Of a DNA stretch of 52,723 nucleotides, positions 1 to 7,910 are shown piece after piece. The position numbers were made by a program, and so were the translations under genes. The notes beneath the pieces are model-generated. The model saw only the letters and a program-made list of their open reading frames with translations, was not told the origin of the DNA and searched no databases. Source of the DNA: Oxalobacteraceae bacterium. Lineage in GTDB: Bacteria > Pseudomonadota > Gammaproteobacteria > Burkholderiales > Burkholderiaceae_D. Every line of letters begins with the position of its first letter. Position 1 is the stretch's first letter. Location: contig JAIXXN010000045.1 in the NCBI GenBank assembly GCA_027490725.1, positions 1-52,723 on the forward strand, in the 5' to 3' direction.

Positions 1-1188
1 CACGACGAAGACGCGATCCGCACTGCCGACTTCATCGTCGACATGGGTAAGGGCGCCGGTGTGCATGGCGGCGATGTGATCGCGCAAGGCACGCTGAAAG
101 ACATCCTGAAAAACAAACAGTCGCTGACGGCGCAATACCTGAACGGTACGCTGAAAATCGCCGTGCCGGAGAAACGCCACGAGGCCGATCCGGAACGCCA
201 GTTGATCATCACGGGTGCCACCGGTAACAACCTGAAAAAAGTTGACCTGCATCTGCCCGTCGGCCTGATGACCTGCGTGACCGGCGTCTCCGGTTCCGGC
301 AAATCCTCGCTGATCAACGACACCCTGTACCCGGCGCTGTCGCGCCATCTGTACGGCTCGCAGACAGAACCATCGCCGCATGACTCGATCAGCGGGCTGG
401 AACACTTCGACAAAGTGATCGCCGTCGATCAGGCACCGATCGGCCGCACGCCGCGCTCGAATCCGGCCACCTACACCGGTCTGTTCACGCCGATCCGCGA
501 ACTGTTCGCCACCGTGCCAACCGCCAAGGAGCGCGGCTACAGCGCCGGACGCTTCTCCTTCAACGTCAAGGGCGGCCGCTGCGAAGCCTGTCAGGGCGAT
601 GGCGTGATCAAGGTCGAGATGCACTTCCTGCCGGATGTGTACGTGCCGTGCGACGTTTGCCATGGCAAACGCTATAACCGCGAAACGCTGGAAGTGCAGT
701 ACAAGGGCAAGAACATCACCGAGATTCTCGATCTGACGGTGGAAGATGCCTACGAGTTCTTCAAACCGGTACCGCTGATCGCCCGCAAGCTGCACACCCT
801 GCTCGATGTGGGCCTCGGCTACATCAAGCTGGGACAGAGCGCGACCACCCTGTCCGGTGGCGAAGCGCAGCGCGTAAAACTCTCGCTGGAACTGTCCAAG
901 CGCGACACCGGCCGCACCCTGTACATTCTGGATGAGCCGACCACCGGTCTGCACTTCCACGATATCGACCTGCTGCTGAAAGTGATCCATCGCCTGCGCG
1001 ATCAGGGCAATACGCTGGTGATCATCGAGCACAATCTGGACGTCATCAAGACGGCCGACTGGATCGTTGATCTGGGTCCGGAAGGTGGTGCCGGCGGTGG
1101 CCAGATCATCGCCAGCGGCTCGCCGGAACAGGTGGCAGCCAATCCGGCCAGCGTCACCGGCAAATATCTGATCCCGCTGCTGAAATAA
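1..1188 (+). CDS. uvrA: UvrABC excinuclease subunit A, C-terminal part (5' end outside window)
   Basis: This is the DNA-damage recognition ATPase of nucleotide excision repair, a cytoplasmic dimer that loads UvrB. The frame is open from base 1, and 395 codons are visible, the C-terminal ~40% of a protein that is normally about 940 residues. The visible part has the second Walker A (GVSGSGKSS), a zinc-binding module (CEAC followed by CDVC), the ABC signature [12 protein letters not shown], the Walker B run [11 protein letters not shown] and the switch histidine IIEHN. The last codon lies inside the A-tract that forms the U-run of the opposing gene's terminator. The family call is secure. The true start cannot be seen. 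Confidence 0.97.
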   Translation, partial: HDEDAIRTADFIVDMGKGAGVHGGDVIAQGTLKDILKNKQSLTAQYLNGTLKIAVPEKRHEADPERQLIITGATGNNLKKVDLHLPVGLMTCVTGVSGSGKSSLINDTLYPALSRHLYGSQTEPSPHDSISGLEHFDKVIAVDQAPIGRTPRSNPATYTGLFTPIRELFATVPTAKERGYSAGRFSFNVKGGRCEACQGDGVIKVEMHFLPDVYVPCDVCHGKRYNRETLEVQYKGKNITEILDLTVEDAYEFFKPVPLIARKLHTLLDVGLGYIKLGQSATTLSGGEAQRVKLSLELSKRDTGRTLYILDEPTTGLHFHDIDLLLKVIHRLRDQGNTLVIIEHNLDVIKTADWIVDLGPEGGAGGGQIIASGSPEQVAANPASVTGKYLIPLLK

Positions 1189-1219
1189 AAAACGGCCACC
1201 ATGTTGCGACATGGTAGCC
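1186..1219 (-). terminator. Rho-independent terminator of the DUF885 gene
   Basis: On the minus strand an 11-bp stem with one mismatch (1192-1202 with 1209-1219, loop of 6) is followed by a run of six U. The U-run is the complement of the A-tract that contains the uvrA stop codon, so the element overlaps the end of the neighbouring gene. Confidence 0.75.
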
Positions 1220-1233
1220 GTGCTTACTATGGA

Positions 1234-1268
1234 TGGCGTGCCTGAATCTCCGGCACGCCATTTTTTAT
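1234..1268 (+). terminator. Rho-independent terminator of uvrA
   Basis: A perfect 9-bp stem (1234-1242 with 1252-1260, loop of 9) is followed by TTTTTTATT. The U-run covers the stop codon of the convergent DUF885 gene at 1265-1267. Confidence 0.85.
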
Positions 1269-3067
1269 TGCATGCTGACGCGGGCAGCTTTGGCCTTCTC
1301 GGCACTGACCCAGTCCTTGATGTGCGATTCCAGCACATCCATCGGCAGCGCACCGGCACCCAGCACCTGATCGTGGAAGCCGCGGATATCGAAGCTGCTA
1401 CCGAGTTCCTTGCGGGCGTAGTCGCGCAGTTCGAGGATCTTCAGCTGACCAATCTTGTAGCCCAGCGCCTGGCCGGGCCAGACGATGTAACGGTCAGTTT
1501 CGCTCTGCACTTCCACTTCCTCGATACCGGAATGGTCATGGAAGAAGTCCACCACCTGCTGACGGTTCCACTTCTTGTAATGCAGACCGGTGTCGACTAC
1601 CAGACGGATCGCGCGCAGCATTTCATCCTGCAGGTGGCCGTAGTAGCTGTAAGGGTTGGTGAAGAAGCCCAGCTCCTCGCCCAGACGTTCCGAATACAGC
1701 GCCCAGCCTTCCGCATAGGCGGTGTAATTGCCCTGCTGGCGGAAGTTCGGCAGACCGTCGATTTCCTGCGCGATGGTCAGCTGCATGTGGTGACCGGGTA
1801 CGCCTTCATGCAGCGCCGTGGTTTCGATACCGATAATCGAGCGGTGTTCGAAATCACCGGTATTGACCATCACCCGGCCTGCACGTTTGCCATCCGGTGA
1901 ACCGGGCATATAGGAGGCACCGGAAGCGCCTTTTTCGCGGAATTCCTCAACCTGTTTGATTTCCACTTTGCCCTTCGGCAGCACGCCGAACTGCTGCGGC
2001 AACTGGGTGTACATCTGGTCGGTATATTTCTGGTACAGGTCGATGATTTCCTGACGCGACTTCGGGTGCAGTTCCGGCTTGGCCGCAACCGCCTTATTGA
2101 AGCTCTTCAGATCCTGGTAGCCCAGCTTTTGTGCAGTAGCCAGCATCTGCGCCTCGATCCGCGCCACTTCGGCCAGCCCCAGCTGGTGAATCTGTTCCGG
2201 GGTCATGCTGGTGGTGGTCGACGACGCAGCCTTGAAGGTGTACCGTGCGGCACCATCCGGCAGCGACCACATACCGACTTCCGAGCGACCATGCGGCAGG
2301 TATTTGGTCTTGGTGAACTGGGCCAGTTTTTTGTAGGCAGGGATCACATCTTTCTGCACAGCGGCCAGAATTTCCTTGCTCAGACGGGCTTTGTCAGCCT
2401 CCGAAAACTCTTTCGGGAATTTCTTCGCCGGTTCGGCAAACGGCGACTCGGCCGGTTTCATGGCCGCCATGGTTTCGCACTGTTTGACGATTTTCGGAAT
2501 CAGGAATTTCGGCGGCATCAGCTTGTCCTGCACGCCTTTTTCCATCTGCACGCGGGTCTCGTCGAACAGCTTGGGCAGCGCATGCAGACGGGCGATGTAG
2601 TCCTCGTAGTCCTTGACGGTTTCAAACGGCAGCGCCGAGACGATCTGCGGCAGATCGATGTGGATACCGGAATTCTGCGCCAGCGGCATCTGCCACTCTT
2701 TGAAGCGGGCAGCAGTCACACTGTCGCGCAGCTGGCGCAGCATCAGCTCGCGATTCAGCTGTTCCTGCAGCGGGAAGCCGCTGGTATCAACTGCCTCGAA
2801 ACGCTTCAGGAACTCGGCCGACACTTTCAGATCCGCCTCGATACCGGCCTGCGAGAAGTCCGACCATTTATCGTTGTAGCGCTTATCGCCCAGCAGCGAG
2901 GCCCACTCCGGGCTCGCGCGCATGGTGTACTCCCACTGCTCCTTGATCAGGGAGTTCAGTGCCTCGCGGCGACTGGCCAGATCAGGGGCATCGGCATGGG
3001 CTACGCCTAGCATCAACGAGAACAGCAAAGCACTGGCAACGCCGATGCGGGAAGTTACGGTAATCAT
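1265..3067 (-). CDS. Secreted DUF885 family protein, putative metallopeptidase
   Basis: A 600-residue protein of the DUF885 family, whose members are exported and resemble zinc peptidases. The N-terminus MITVTSRIGV is followed by a hydrophobic stretch and a likely signal peptidase site after AHA. The family hallmark HEGVPGHH is at about residues 420-427 and matches an HExxxGHH metal-binding arrangement. I chose the ATG at 3067 because the signal peptide begins there. The frame stays open upstream to 3214, but that extension reads through the pckG terminator. Convergent with uvrA and downstream of pckG, from which it is separated by a terminator. The substrate is unknown. A role in periplasmic peptide turnover is inference from the family and the signal peptide. 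Confidence 0.88.
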   Translation of the reverse strand: MITVTSRIGVASALLFSLMLGVAHADAPDLASRREALNSLIKEQWEYTMRASPEWASLLGDKRYNDKWSDFSQAGIEADLKVSAEFLKRFEAVDTSGFPLQEQLNRELMLRQLRDSVTAARFKEWQMPLAQNSGIHIDLPQIVSALPFETVKDYEDYIARLHALPKLFDETRVQMEKGVQDKLMPPKFLIPKIVKQCETMAAMKPAESPFAEPAKKFPKEFSEADKARLSKEILAAVQKDVIPAYKKLAQFTKTKYLPHGRSEVGMWSLPDGAARYTFKAASSTTTSMTPEQIHQLGLAEVARIEAQMLATAQKLGYQDLKSFNKAVAAKPELHPKSRQEIIDLYQKYTDQMYTQLPQQFGVLPKGKVEIKQVEEFREKGASGASYMPGSPDGKRAGRVMVNTGDFEHRSIIGIETTALHEGVPGHHMQLTIAQEIDGLPNFRQQGNYTAYAEGWALYSERLGEELGFFTNPYSYYGHLQDEMLRAIRLVVDTGLHYKKWNRQQVVDFFHDHSGIEEVEVQSETDRYIVWPGQALGYKIGQLKILELRDYARKELGSSFDIRGFHDQVLGAGALPMDVLESHIKDWVSAEKAKAARVSMQ

Positions 3068-3166
3068 AATCGGACCTATCAGAAATGGTGAGCTTGCACT
3101 GTAATACGAGCAAGGGTTTGCGCTAGCCCGATTGAGACGAAATGTAAAAAATGCGGCATGAGCTGC

Positions 3167-3225
3167 AAAAAAAGCCCCGTGCTGCGTTGCGACCTTGTAG
3201 GGTCGCAAGCACACACGGGGCTTTT
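3167..3225 (-). terminator. Rho-independent terminator of pckG
   Basis: On the minus strand a long stem has an outer arm of about 10 bp (around 3172-3181 with 3215-3224). A nested 8-bp stem (TTGCGACC with GGTCGCAA) lies inside it. Seven U follow the outer stem. It sits 20 bp past the pckG stop codon. Confidence 0.88.
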
Positions 3226-3244
3226 CAGTCTCCTCCAGGCCGGC

Positions 3245-5110
3245 TTATCGTGCCAGGCGCTTCTCCAACTCAGCCTTAACGGCGGTCAGTTCGGTAGGCA
3301 GATGGTAGGCCAGTTTGGCGAACAGTTCATCGTGCAGTTTCAGCTCTTCACGCCAGGCGTCCTTGTCGATCGAGGTGATGGTTTCGAATTCTTCCGGCGA
3401 GAACGGAATGCCGTCCCACTTCAGATCGCCGAAGCGCGGGGTGGTGCCGAAGATGTTCTCGATGCCGCCCGCCGTGCCTTCGATGCGTTCCAGCATCCAC
3501 TTCAGCACGCGCATATTGTCGCCGAAACCAGGCCAGACGAAATGCCCCTGTTCGTCGGTGCGGAACCAGTTGACGCAGTAGATCTTCGGCAGCGTGGCGG
3601 CGTTGATCTGGCCCAGCTTCTCGCCCATGTTCAGCCAGTGCTGGAAGTAGTCGCTCATGTTGTAACCCATGAACGGCAGCATGGCGAACGGGTCGCGACG
3701 TACCACGCCCATCTGGCCAGCGGCAGCGGCGGTGGTTTCCGAACCCATGGTGGCAGCCATGTACACACCTTCTACCCAGTTACGCGCTTCCGTCACCAGT
3801 GGTACGGTGGTGGAACGGCGACCACCGAAGATGAAGGCCGAAATCGGTACGCCCGCCGGATCATCCCAGGCCGGATCGATCACCGGATTCTGGGTAGCCG
3901 CAACGGTGAAGCGGGCATTCGGGTGGGCTGCTTTGGTGCCCGAGGCAGGCGTCCAGTCTTTGCCTTGCCAGTCGATCAGGTGTGCCGGCGCTTCCTTGGT
4001 CAGGCCTTCCCACCAGATGTCGCCATCGTCGGTCAGCGCGACGTTGGTGAAGATGGTGTTCTCACCCAGCGATGCCATGCAGTTAGAGTTGGTGCGGGTG
4101 TTGGTGCCCGGTGCCACGCCGAAGTAACCAGCTTCCGGATTGATCGCATACAGACGGCCATCAGCACCCGGTTTGATCCACGCGATATCGTCGCCGATGG
4201 TGGTGATTTTCCAGCCCTTGAAGGTCGCTGGCGGAATCAGCATGGCGAAGTTGGTTTTGCCGCAAGCCGAAGGGAAGGCCGCTGCCACGTAGTGTTTTTT
4301 GCCTTCTGGCGATTCTACGCCGAGAATCAGCATGTGTTCGGCCAGCCAGCCCATGCCGTCGGCCTGCGCCTGCTGATGGCCCATGTTCGACGCGATACGC
4401 AGTGCGAAGCATTTCTTGCCCAGCAAAGCGTTGCCGCCGTAGCCCGAACCGTAAGACCAGATTTCACGGGTCTCAGGGAAATGCACGATGTATTTGGTGG
4501 CGTTGCATGGCCATGCCACGTCTTGCTGGCCAGCAGCCAGCGGTGCGCCCACGCTGTGCACGCATGGCACGAACTCGCCATCGGTACCCAGCACGTCGTA
4601 CACGGCCTTGCCCATGCGCGTCATGATGCGCATATTGACGGCCACGTATGGCGAATCCGACAGTTCCACGCCGATGTGAGCGATCGGCGAACCCAGCGGG
4701 CCCATCGAGAACGGCACCACATACATGGTGCGGCCAGCCATACAGCCGTCGAACAGCGGGTTCAGGGTCGCGCGCATTTCGCCCGGCGCCATCCAGTTAT
4801 TGGTCGGACCAGCCTCATCTTTGGTCGCAGAGCAGATGAAGGTGCGGTCTTCCACACGGGCCACATCGCTCGGATCCGAGCAGGCCAGATAGGAATTCGG
4901 ACGCAGTGCCTGATTCAGCTTTTTCATGGTGCCGCTGGCAACCATTTCAGCGCACAGGCGGTCATACTCTTCCTGCGAACCGTCGCACCAGTAGATACGT
5001 GCCGGTTTGGTCAGGGCAGCCACTTCTGCGACCCAGTTAACCAGCTTCTGCTGTTTGATATAAGTTGGGACGTTCAATGCCGCAACGCCACCCATAACGG
5101 GTTGATTCAT
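3245..5110 (-). CDS. pckG: Phosphoenolpyruvate carboxykinase (GTP)
   Basis: Converts oxaloacetate and GTP to phosphoenolpyruvate, GDP and CO2, the entry step of gluconeogenesis from TCA intermediates. Cytosolic and Mn-dependent. The protein is 621 residues, the usual length for the GTP-type family. The kinase P-loop with the catalytic cysteine (FPSACGKTN) is at about residues 279-287. The metal and substrate segments around IGDDIAWI and the [10 protein letters not shown] motif follow. The ATG at 5110 is chosen because GGAGG lies 5 bases upstream. The frame is open further upstream, but that part is unlike the family. It is transcribed alone and ends at a strong terminator. The call is secure. 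Confidence 0.97.
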   Translation of the reverse strand: MNQPVMGGVAALNVPTYIKQQKLVNWVAEVAALTKPARIYWCDGSQEEYDRLCAEMVASGTMKKLNQALRPNSYLACSDPSDVARVEDRTFICSATKDEAGPTNNWMAPGEMRATLNPLFDGCMAGRTMYVVPFSMGPLGSPIAHIGVELSDSPYVAVNMRIMTRMGKAVYDVLGTDGEFVPCVHSVGAPLAAGQQDVAWPCNATKYIVHFPETREIWSYGSGYGGNALLGKKCFALRIASNMGHQQAQADGMGWLAEHMLILGVESPEGKKHYVAAAFPSACGKTNFAMLIPPATFKGWKITTIGDDIAWIKPGADGRLYAINPEAGYFGVAPGTNTRTNSNCMASLGENTIFTNVALTDDGDIWWEGLTKEAPAHLIDWQGKDWTPASGTKAAHPNARFTVAATQNPVIDPAWDDPAGVPISAFIFGGRRSTTVPLVTEARNWVEGVYMAATMGSETTAAAAGQMGVVRRDPFAMLPFMGYNMSDYFQHWLNMGEKLGQINAATLPKIYCVNWFRTDEQGHFVWPGFGDNMRVLKWMLERIEGTAGGIENIFGTTPRFGDLKWDGIPFSPEEFETITSIDKDAWREELKLHDELFAKLAYHLPTELTAVKAELEKRLAR

Positions 5111-5424
5111 AGTACCTCCAATGCCAATTAAGAATTCTGTGTCCCTGCACGGCAGGATCGTCGTCAGCTTTTGGCTTGCGCTCGGAAGCCCATACGGTAT
5201 GGGTCGGCGGATACGGCGGTCTTGTCGGAAAGCACCCGATCCATGCGGGTGCACAGCCCTGTATGATGGTGGGGCTTTGTATTTTTTCCGGCGATTGTAC
5301 ACCCGACTATCGCTGTTTCAGACAAAAATGTAGGAGAATAAGTTGACTAAAGTAGTAGGCTATTCAGCTTTCTGCCCAGCCTGTTATTTCCCTACGAAAT
5401 TCCTGTTAAATTCGCGCATCTACC
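5111..5424. other. 314-bp spacer between divergent pckG and dehydrogenase genes
   Basis: No convincing gene is present. It must hold the promoters of two divergent genes. A perfect 7-bp stem with a 7-base loop (GCACCCG at 5232-5238 with CGGGTGC at 5246-5252) lies 122 bp upstream of the pckG start and could be in its leader. A TTGACT hexamer at 5343-5348 faces the dehydrogenase, but no matching -10 follows, so I do not call a promoter. The 5270-5420 part is visibly more AT-rich. Confidence 0.5.
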
Positions 5425-6432
5425 ATGAAAATCGCAATTTTAGATGATTACCAGAACGCAAGCTCGAGCCTCGCCTGCTTCGATTTATTGCGCGATCACG
5501 AGGTCAGAGTGTTCAATAATTCCAGCCGCGGACTGGGCCAGCTGGCGCTGCGGCTAGCCCCTTACGATGCGCTGGTACTGATCCGCGAACGCACCGCGCT
5601 GAGCCGCCCTTTGCTGACGAAATTGCCGAATCTGAAAGTGATTTCCCAGACGGGCAAACTGGCCGGCCACGTCGATGTGGCGGCGGCCACCGAGCTGGGC
5701 ATCGCTATCGCCGAAGGAGTAGGCTCGCCCACCGCACCCGCCGAGCTGACCTGGGCGCTGATCATGGCCGCCAGCCGCAAGATCGTGCCCTACGCCAGCA
5801 ATCTGAAAGATGGTCTGTGGCAGACCGCATCCATCAACCCGCTCCTGAATAGCCTCGGCGTGGTGCTCAAAGGGCGTACTCTGGGAATCTGGGGCTATGG
5901 CAAGATCGGCCAGCTGGTGGCCGGCTATGGTCGGGCGTTTGGCATGCAGGTGCTGATCTGGGGCAGTGACGCCAGTCGTGCCCGCGCTGTGGCGGACGGC
6001 TATCTGGCCGCCCCTACCCGCGCCGCCCTGTTCGAACAGGCCGATGTCCTGAGCCTGCACCTGCGCCTGCATCCGGACACGCGTGGCTGTGTCACGGCCG
6101 ACGATCTAGCCCGCATGAAGCCGGACGCCCTGTTCGTCAACACCAGCCGCGCCGAACTAGTGCAACCCGATGCACTGGAACAGGCGTTGACGCGCGGCCG
6201 CCCCGGCTATGCGGCGCTGGATGTGTTCACTTCGGAGCCGCTGGGCGCCGATAGCCCGCTGTTGCGGATTCCCACCGTACTGGCCACGCCCCACCTCGGC
6301 TACGTCGAACGCGACAGCTACGAGCTGTATTTCCGGCATGCGTTCCAGAACATCGTCGATTTCGCAGCCGGGCGCTGCCAGACCATCCACAACCCGGCTT
6401 ATCGGGAGCGGGCACGCCCGCTGGAAGCATAA
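5425..6432 (+). CDS. D-2-hydroxyacid dehydrogenase family protein
   Basis: A 335-residue NAD(P)-dependent oxidoreductase of the D-isomer-specific 2-hydroxyacid dehydrogenase family (SerA/glyoxylate reductase fold). The dinucleotide-binding glycines GYGKIG are at residues 157-162. The catalytic triad is recognisable as Arg242 (NTSRAE), Glu271 (FTSEPLG) and His290 (ATPHLGYV). The protein lacks the C-terminal ACT regulatory domain of long SerA enzymes. The substrate cannot be read from the sequence. Phosphoglycerate, hydroxypyruvate and glyoxylate are the usual choices. It is divergent from pckG and convergent, with a 40-bp gap, with the next gene. There is no clear Shine-Dalgarno before the ATG. 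Confidence 0.9.
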   Translation: MKIAILDDYQNASSSLACFDLLRDHEVRVFNNSSRGLGQLALRLAPYDALVLIRERTALSRPLLTKLPNLKVISQTGKLAGHVDVAAATELGIAIAEGVGSPTAPAELTWALIMAASRKIVPYASNLKDGLWQTASINPLLNSLGVVLKGRTLGIWGYGKIGQLVAGYGRAFGMQVLIWGSDASRARAVADGYLAAPTRAALFEQADVLSLHLRLHPDTRGCVTADDLARMKPDALFVNTSRAELVQPDALEQALTRGRPGYAALDVFTSEPLGADSPLLRIPTVLATPHLGYVERDSYELYFRHAFQNIVDFAAGRCQTIHNPAYRERARPLEA

Positions 6433-6472
6433 CCATTCAGCGCAATAGGGCAGGCGCGGCGCAAGTAGGCAC

Positions 6473-7276
6473 TTACTCAGCAGCGCGTTCATGGGCGGTA
6501 GCAGGCGTGGCACCCGCCCCTGCCGCAAGGGACACGCCCGGGCCCAGCGCCAGCGGCGCTGCCGGCAGAACATGCTGGCCACGCCATAATCCATTCCAGC
6601 CTGGCGGCCATGGCAGAGCCGGCCCCGCATAGGGTGGCAACGAGGCGCGTACCGGCACCACCGGCAAGGGCGGCATATCGCTCAGTTGGCCGTCCGCAGA
6701 GCGCTCCATGTCCAGACTGTACATATAACCGGGCAAGAGCGCCGCACAGATCCCGGCAAACCACGCCGTATGATCGGCATCGCGTCCCAGCGCCTGGGCC
6801 AGTCCTTGCGGATCGAAGCGGGCCAGCGCGGCCACCAGTTCTTGCGTGCTGGCGCCCGGCTTGTCGCCCCAGCCCATCACGGGATTGACGTTGTAATCGG
6901 CACCAGAGCCATACCAGCCTTCGCGCCATGGCCGCTGCAGCCAGTCGCGCCGCCCCGTAAACAGATGCCAGCGCCAGTGCAGGCCGGACGCTTTCGGCCA
7001 GCAATACAGATACAGGCGCTGATAACCGGCCGCGTGCAAGGCCTGCACCATGGCCATCAGGCGCGCTTGCGGCATGCGGTCGGGCGGTGCACGCCGGAAC
7101 AGAATCGGCACGCCCTCGGCGGTCTGCACTTCATCCGTCGACAGATTCAGGTCCAAGGTGCGCGACTCGCTACCGAAGCGGGCGGCAATCCAGCCGGTCA
7201 GCAGATTGACGGCCGTGATCACGCCATAGCCTCGATGGCGGTGGAAAATCACGGTCCCGGGAGCGAGTATGGTCAT
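6473..7276 (-). CDS. Uncharacterised 267-residue protein
   Basis: I do not recognise the family. The first ~45 residues (start MTILAPGTVIFHRHRGYGVI) look like a small beta-barrel. They resemble the N-terminal part of CarD-like or Tudor/DUF3553 domains, where a GYGxV turn follows a hydrophobic strand. The middle (residues ~75-160) is rich in Trp and Tyr, with clusters such as YLYCWPKASG and WYGSGADYNV. The C-terminal ~70 residues are rich in Pro, Ala and Gly and probably disordered. There is no signal peptide and no membrane segment. Codon use matches the neighbours. A stand-alone gene, convergent with the dehydrogenase and divergent from the asparaginase-like gene. That it is a real gene is likely. 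Any function would be a guess. Confidence 0.75.
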   Translation of the reverse strand: MTILAPGTVIFHRHRGYGVITAVNLLTGWIAARFGSESRTLDLNLSTDEVQTAEGVPILFRRAPPDRMPQARLMAMVQALHAAGYQRLYLYCWPKASGLHWRWHLFTGRRDWLQRPWREGWYGSGADYNVNPVMGWGDKPGASTQELVAALARFDPQGLAQALGRDADHTAWFAGICAALLPGYMYSLDMERSADGQLSDMPPLPVVPVRASLPPYAGPALPWPPGWNGLWRGQHVLPAAPLALGPGVSLAAGAGATPATAHERAAE

Positions 7277-7404
7277 AGGGTGGCAGTAGACAAAGAAACC
7301 AGTGTAGACATAGTCAGCCCCGCTTACCAGTGGCGCGTGGCACTTCGGGGGGCGCAGGGATTAGGTTATGATGCACATCATTTTACCCAGTCAGAGCAAC
7401 CACC

Positions 7405-7890
7405 ATGACCTTGCGCATTCTCGCCACCGGCGGCACTTTCGATAAACACTACGACGAACTGAACGGCAAATTGACGTTTGGCGAGAGCCATGTGCCGGCC
7501 CTGCTGGCACGCTGCCGCCTGACGGTCAACGTGGCACTGGAGCAGCTGCCGCTGATGGATTCGCTGGACATGGTCGATGCCGACCGCGCCCGCATCCTCG
7601 CCAGCTGCAGCGCCGCACCCGAGCAGGCCATCGTGATCATCCACGGTACCGACACCATGCCGCAAACCGCTGCCGTACTCGGCCCGGCGCAACTAGGCAA
7701 AACCATCGTCCTGACGGGCGCCATGATTCCCTACGAAATCGCCAATTCCGACGCCATGTTCAATCTCGGCTTCGCCAGCGGGGTCGCGCAAACCCTGCCG
7801 GCGGGCGTGTATGTGGCCATGAACGGCAAGATTTTCGCGTGGGACAACGTCCAGAAGAACAAAGCTGCCGGCGTGTTCCAGCCGCTGTAA
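7405..7890 (+). CDS. Short asparaginase-domain protein (N-terminal domain only)
   Basis: A 161-residue protein matching the N-terminal half of bacterial L-asparaginases, which are normally about 330 residues. Both threonine motifs are present: TGGTFDK near residue 8, followed by a Tyr, and HGTDTM near residue 78. The lysine segment GKTIVLTGAM is also present, so the active-site core is kept. The whole C-terminal domain, which in full enzymes completes the neighbouring active site, is absent. There is no frameshifted remainder downstream, where a convergent gene ends 20 bp away, so this is a genuine short form rather than a broken gene. Hydrolysis of asparagine or another amide is plausible but unproven. 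A TATGAT hexamer at 7367-7372 may be its -10 box. Confidence 0.85.
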   Translation: MTLRILATGGTFDKHYDELNGKLTFGESHVPALLARCRLTVNVALEQLPLMDSLDMVDADRARILASCSAAPEQAIVIIHGTDTMPQTAAVLGPAQLGKTIVLTGAMIPYEIANSDAMFNLGFASGVAQTLPAGVYVAMNGKIFAWDNVQKNKAAGVFQPL

Positions 7891-7910
7891 GGAAACCAGC
7901 CGGTGCCCCG

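Noticed and set aside
5343..5366. TTGACT hexamer as a -35 box for the D-2-hydroxyacid dehydrogenase gene
   Set aside because: No acceptable -10 lies 16-18 bp downstream.
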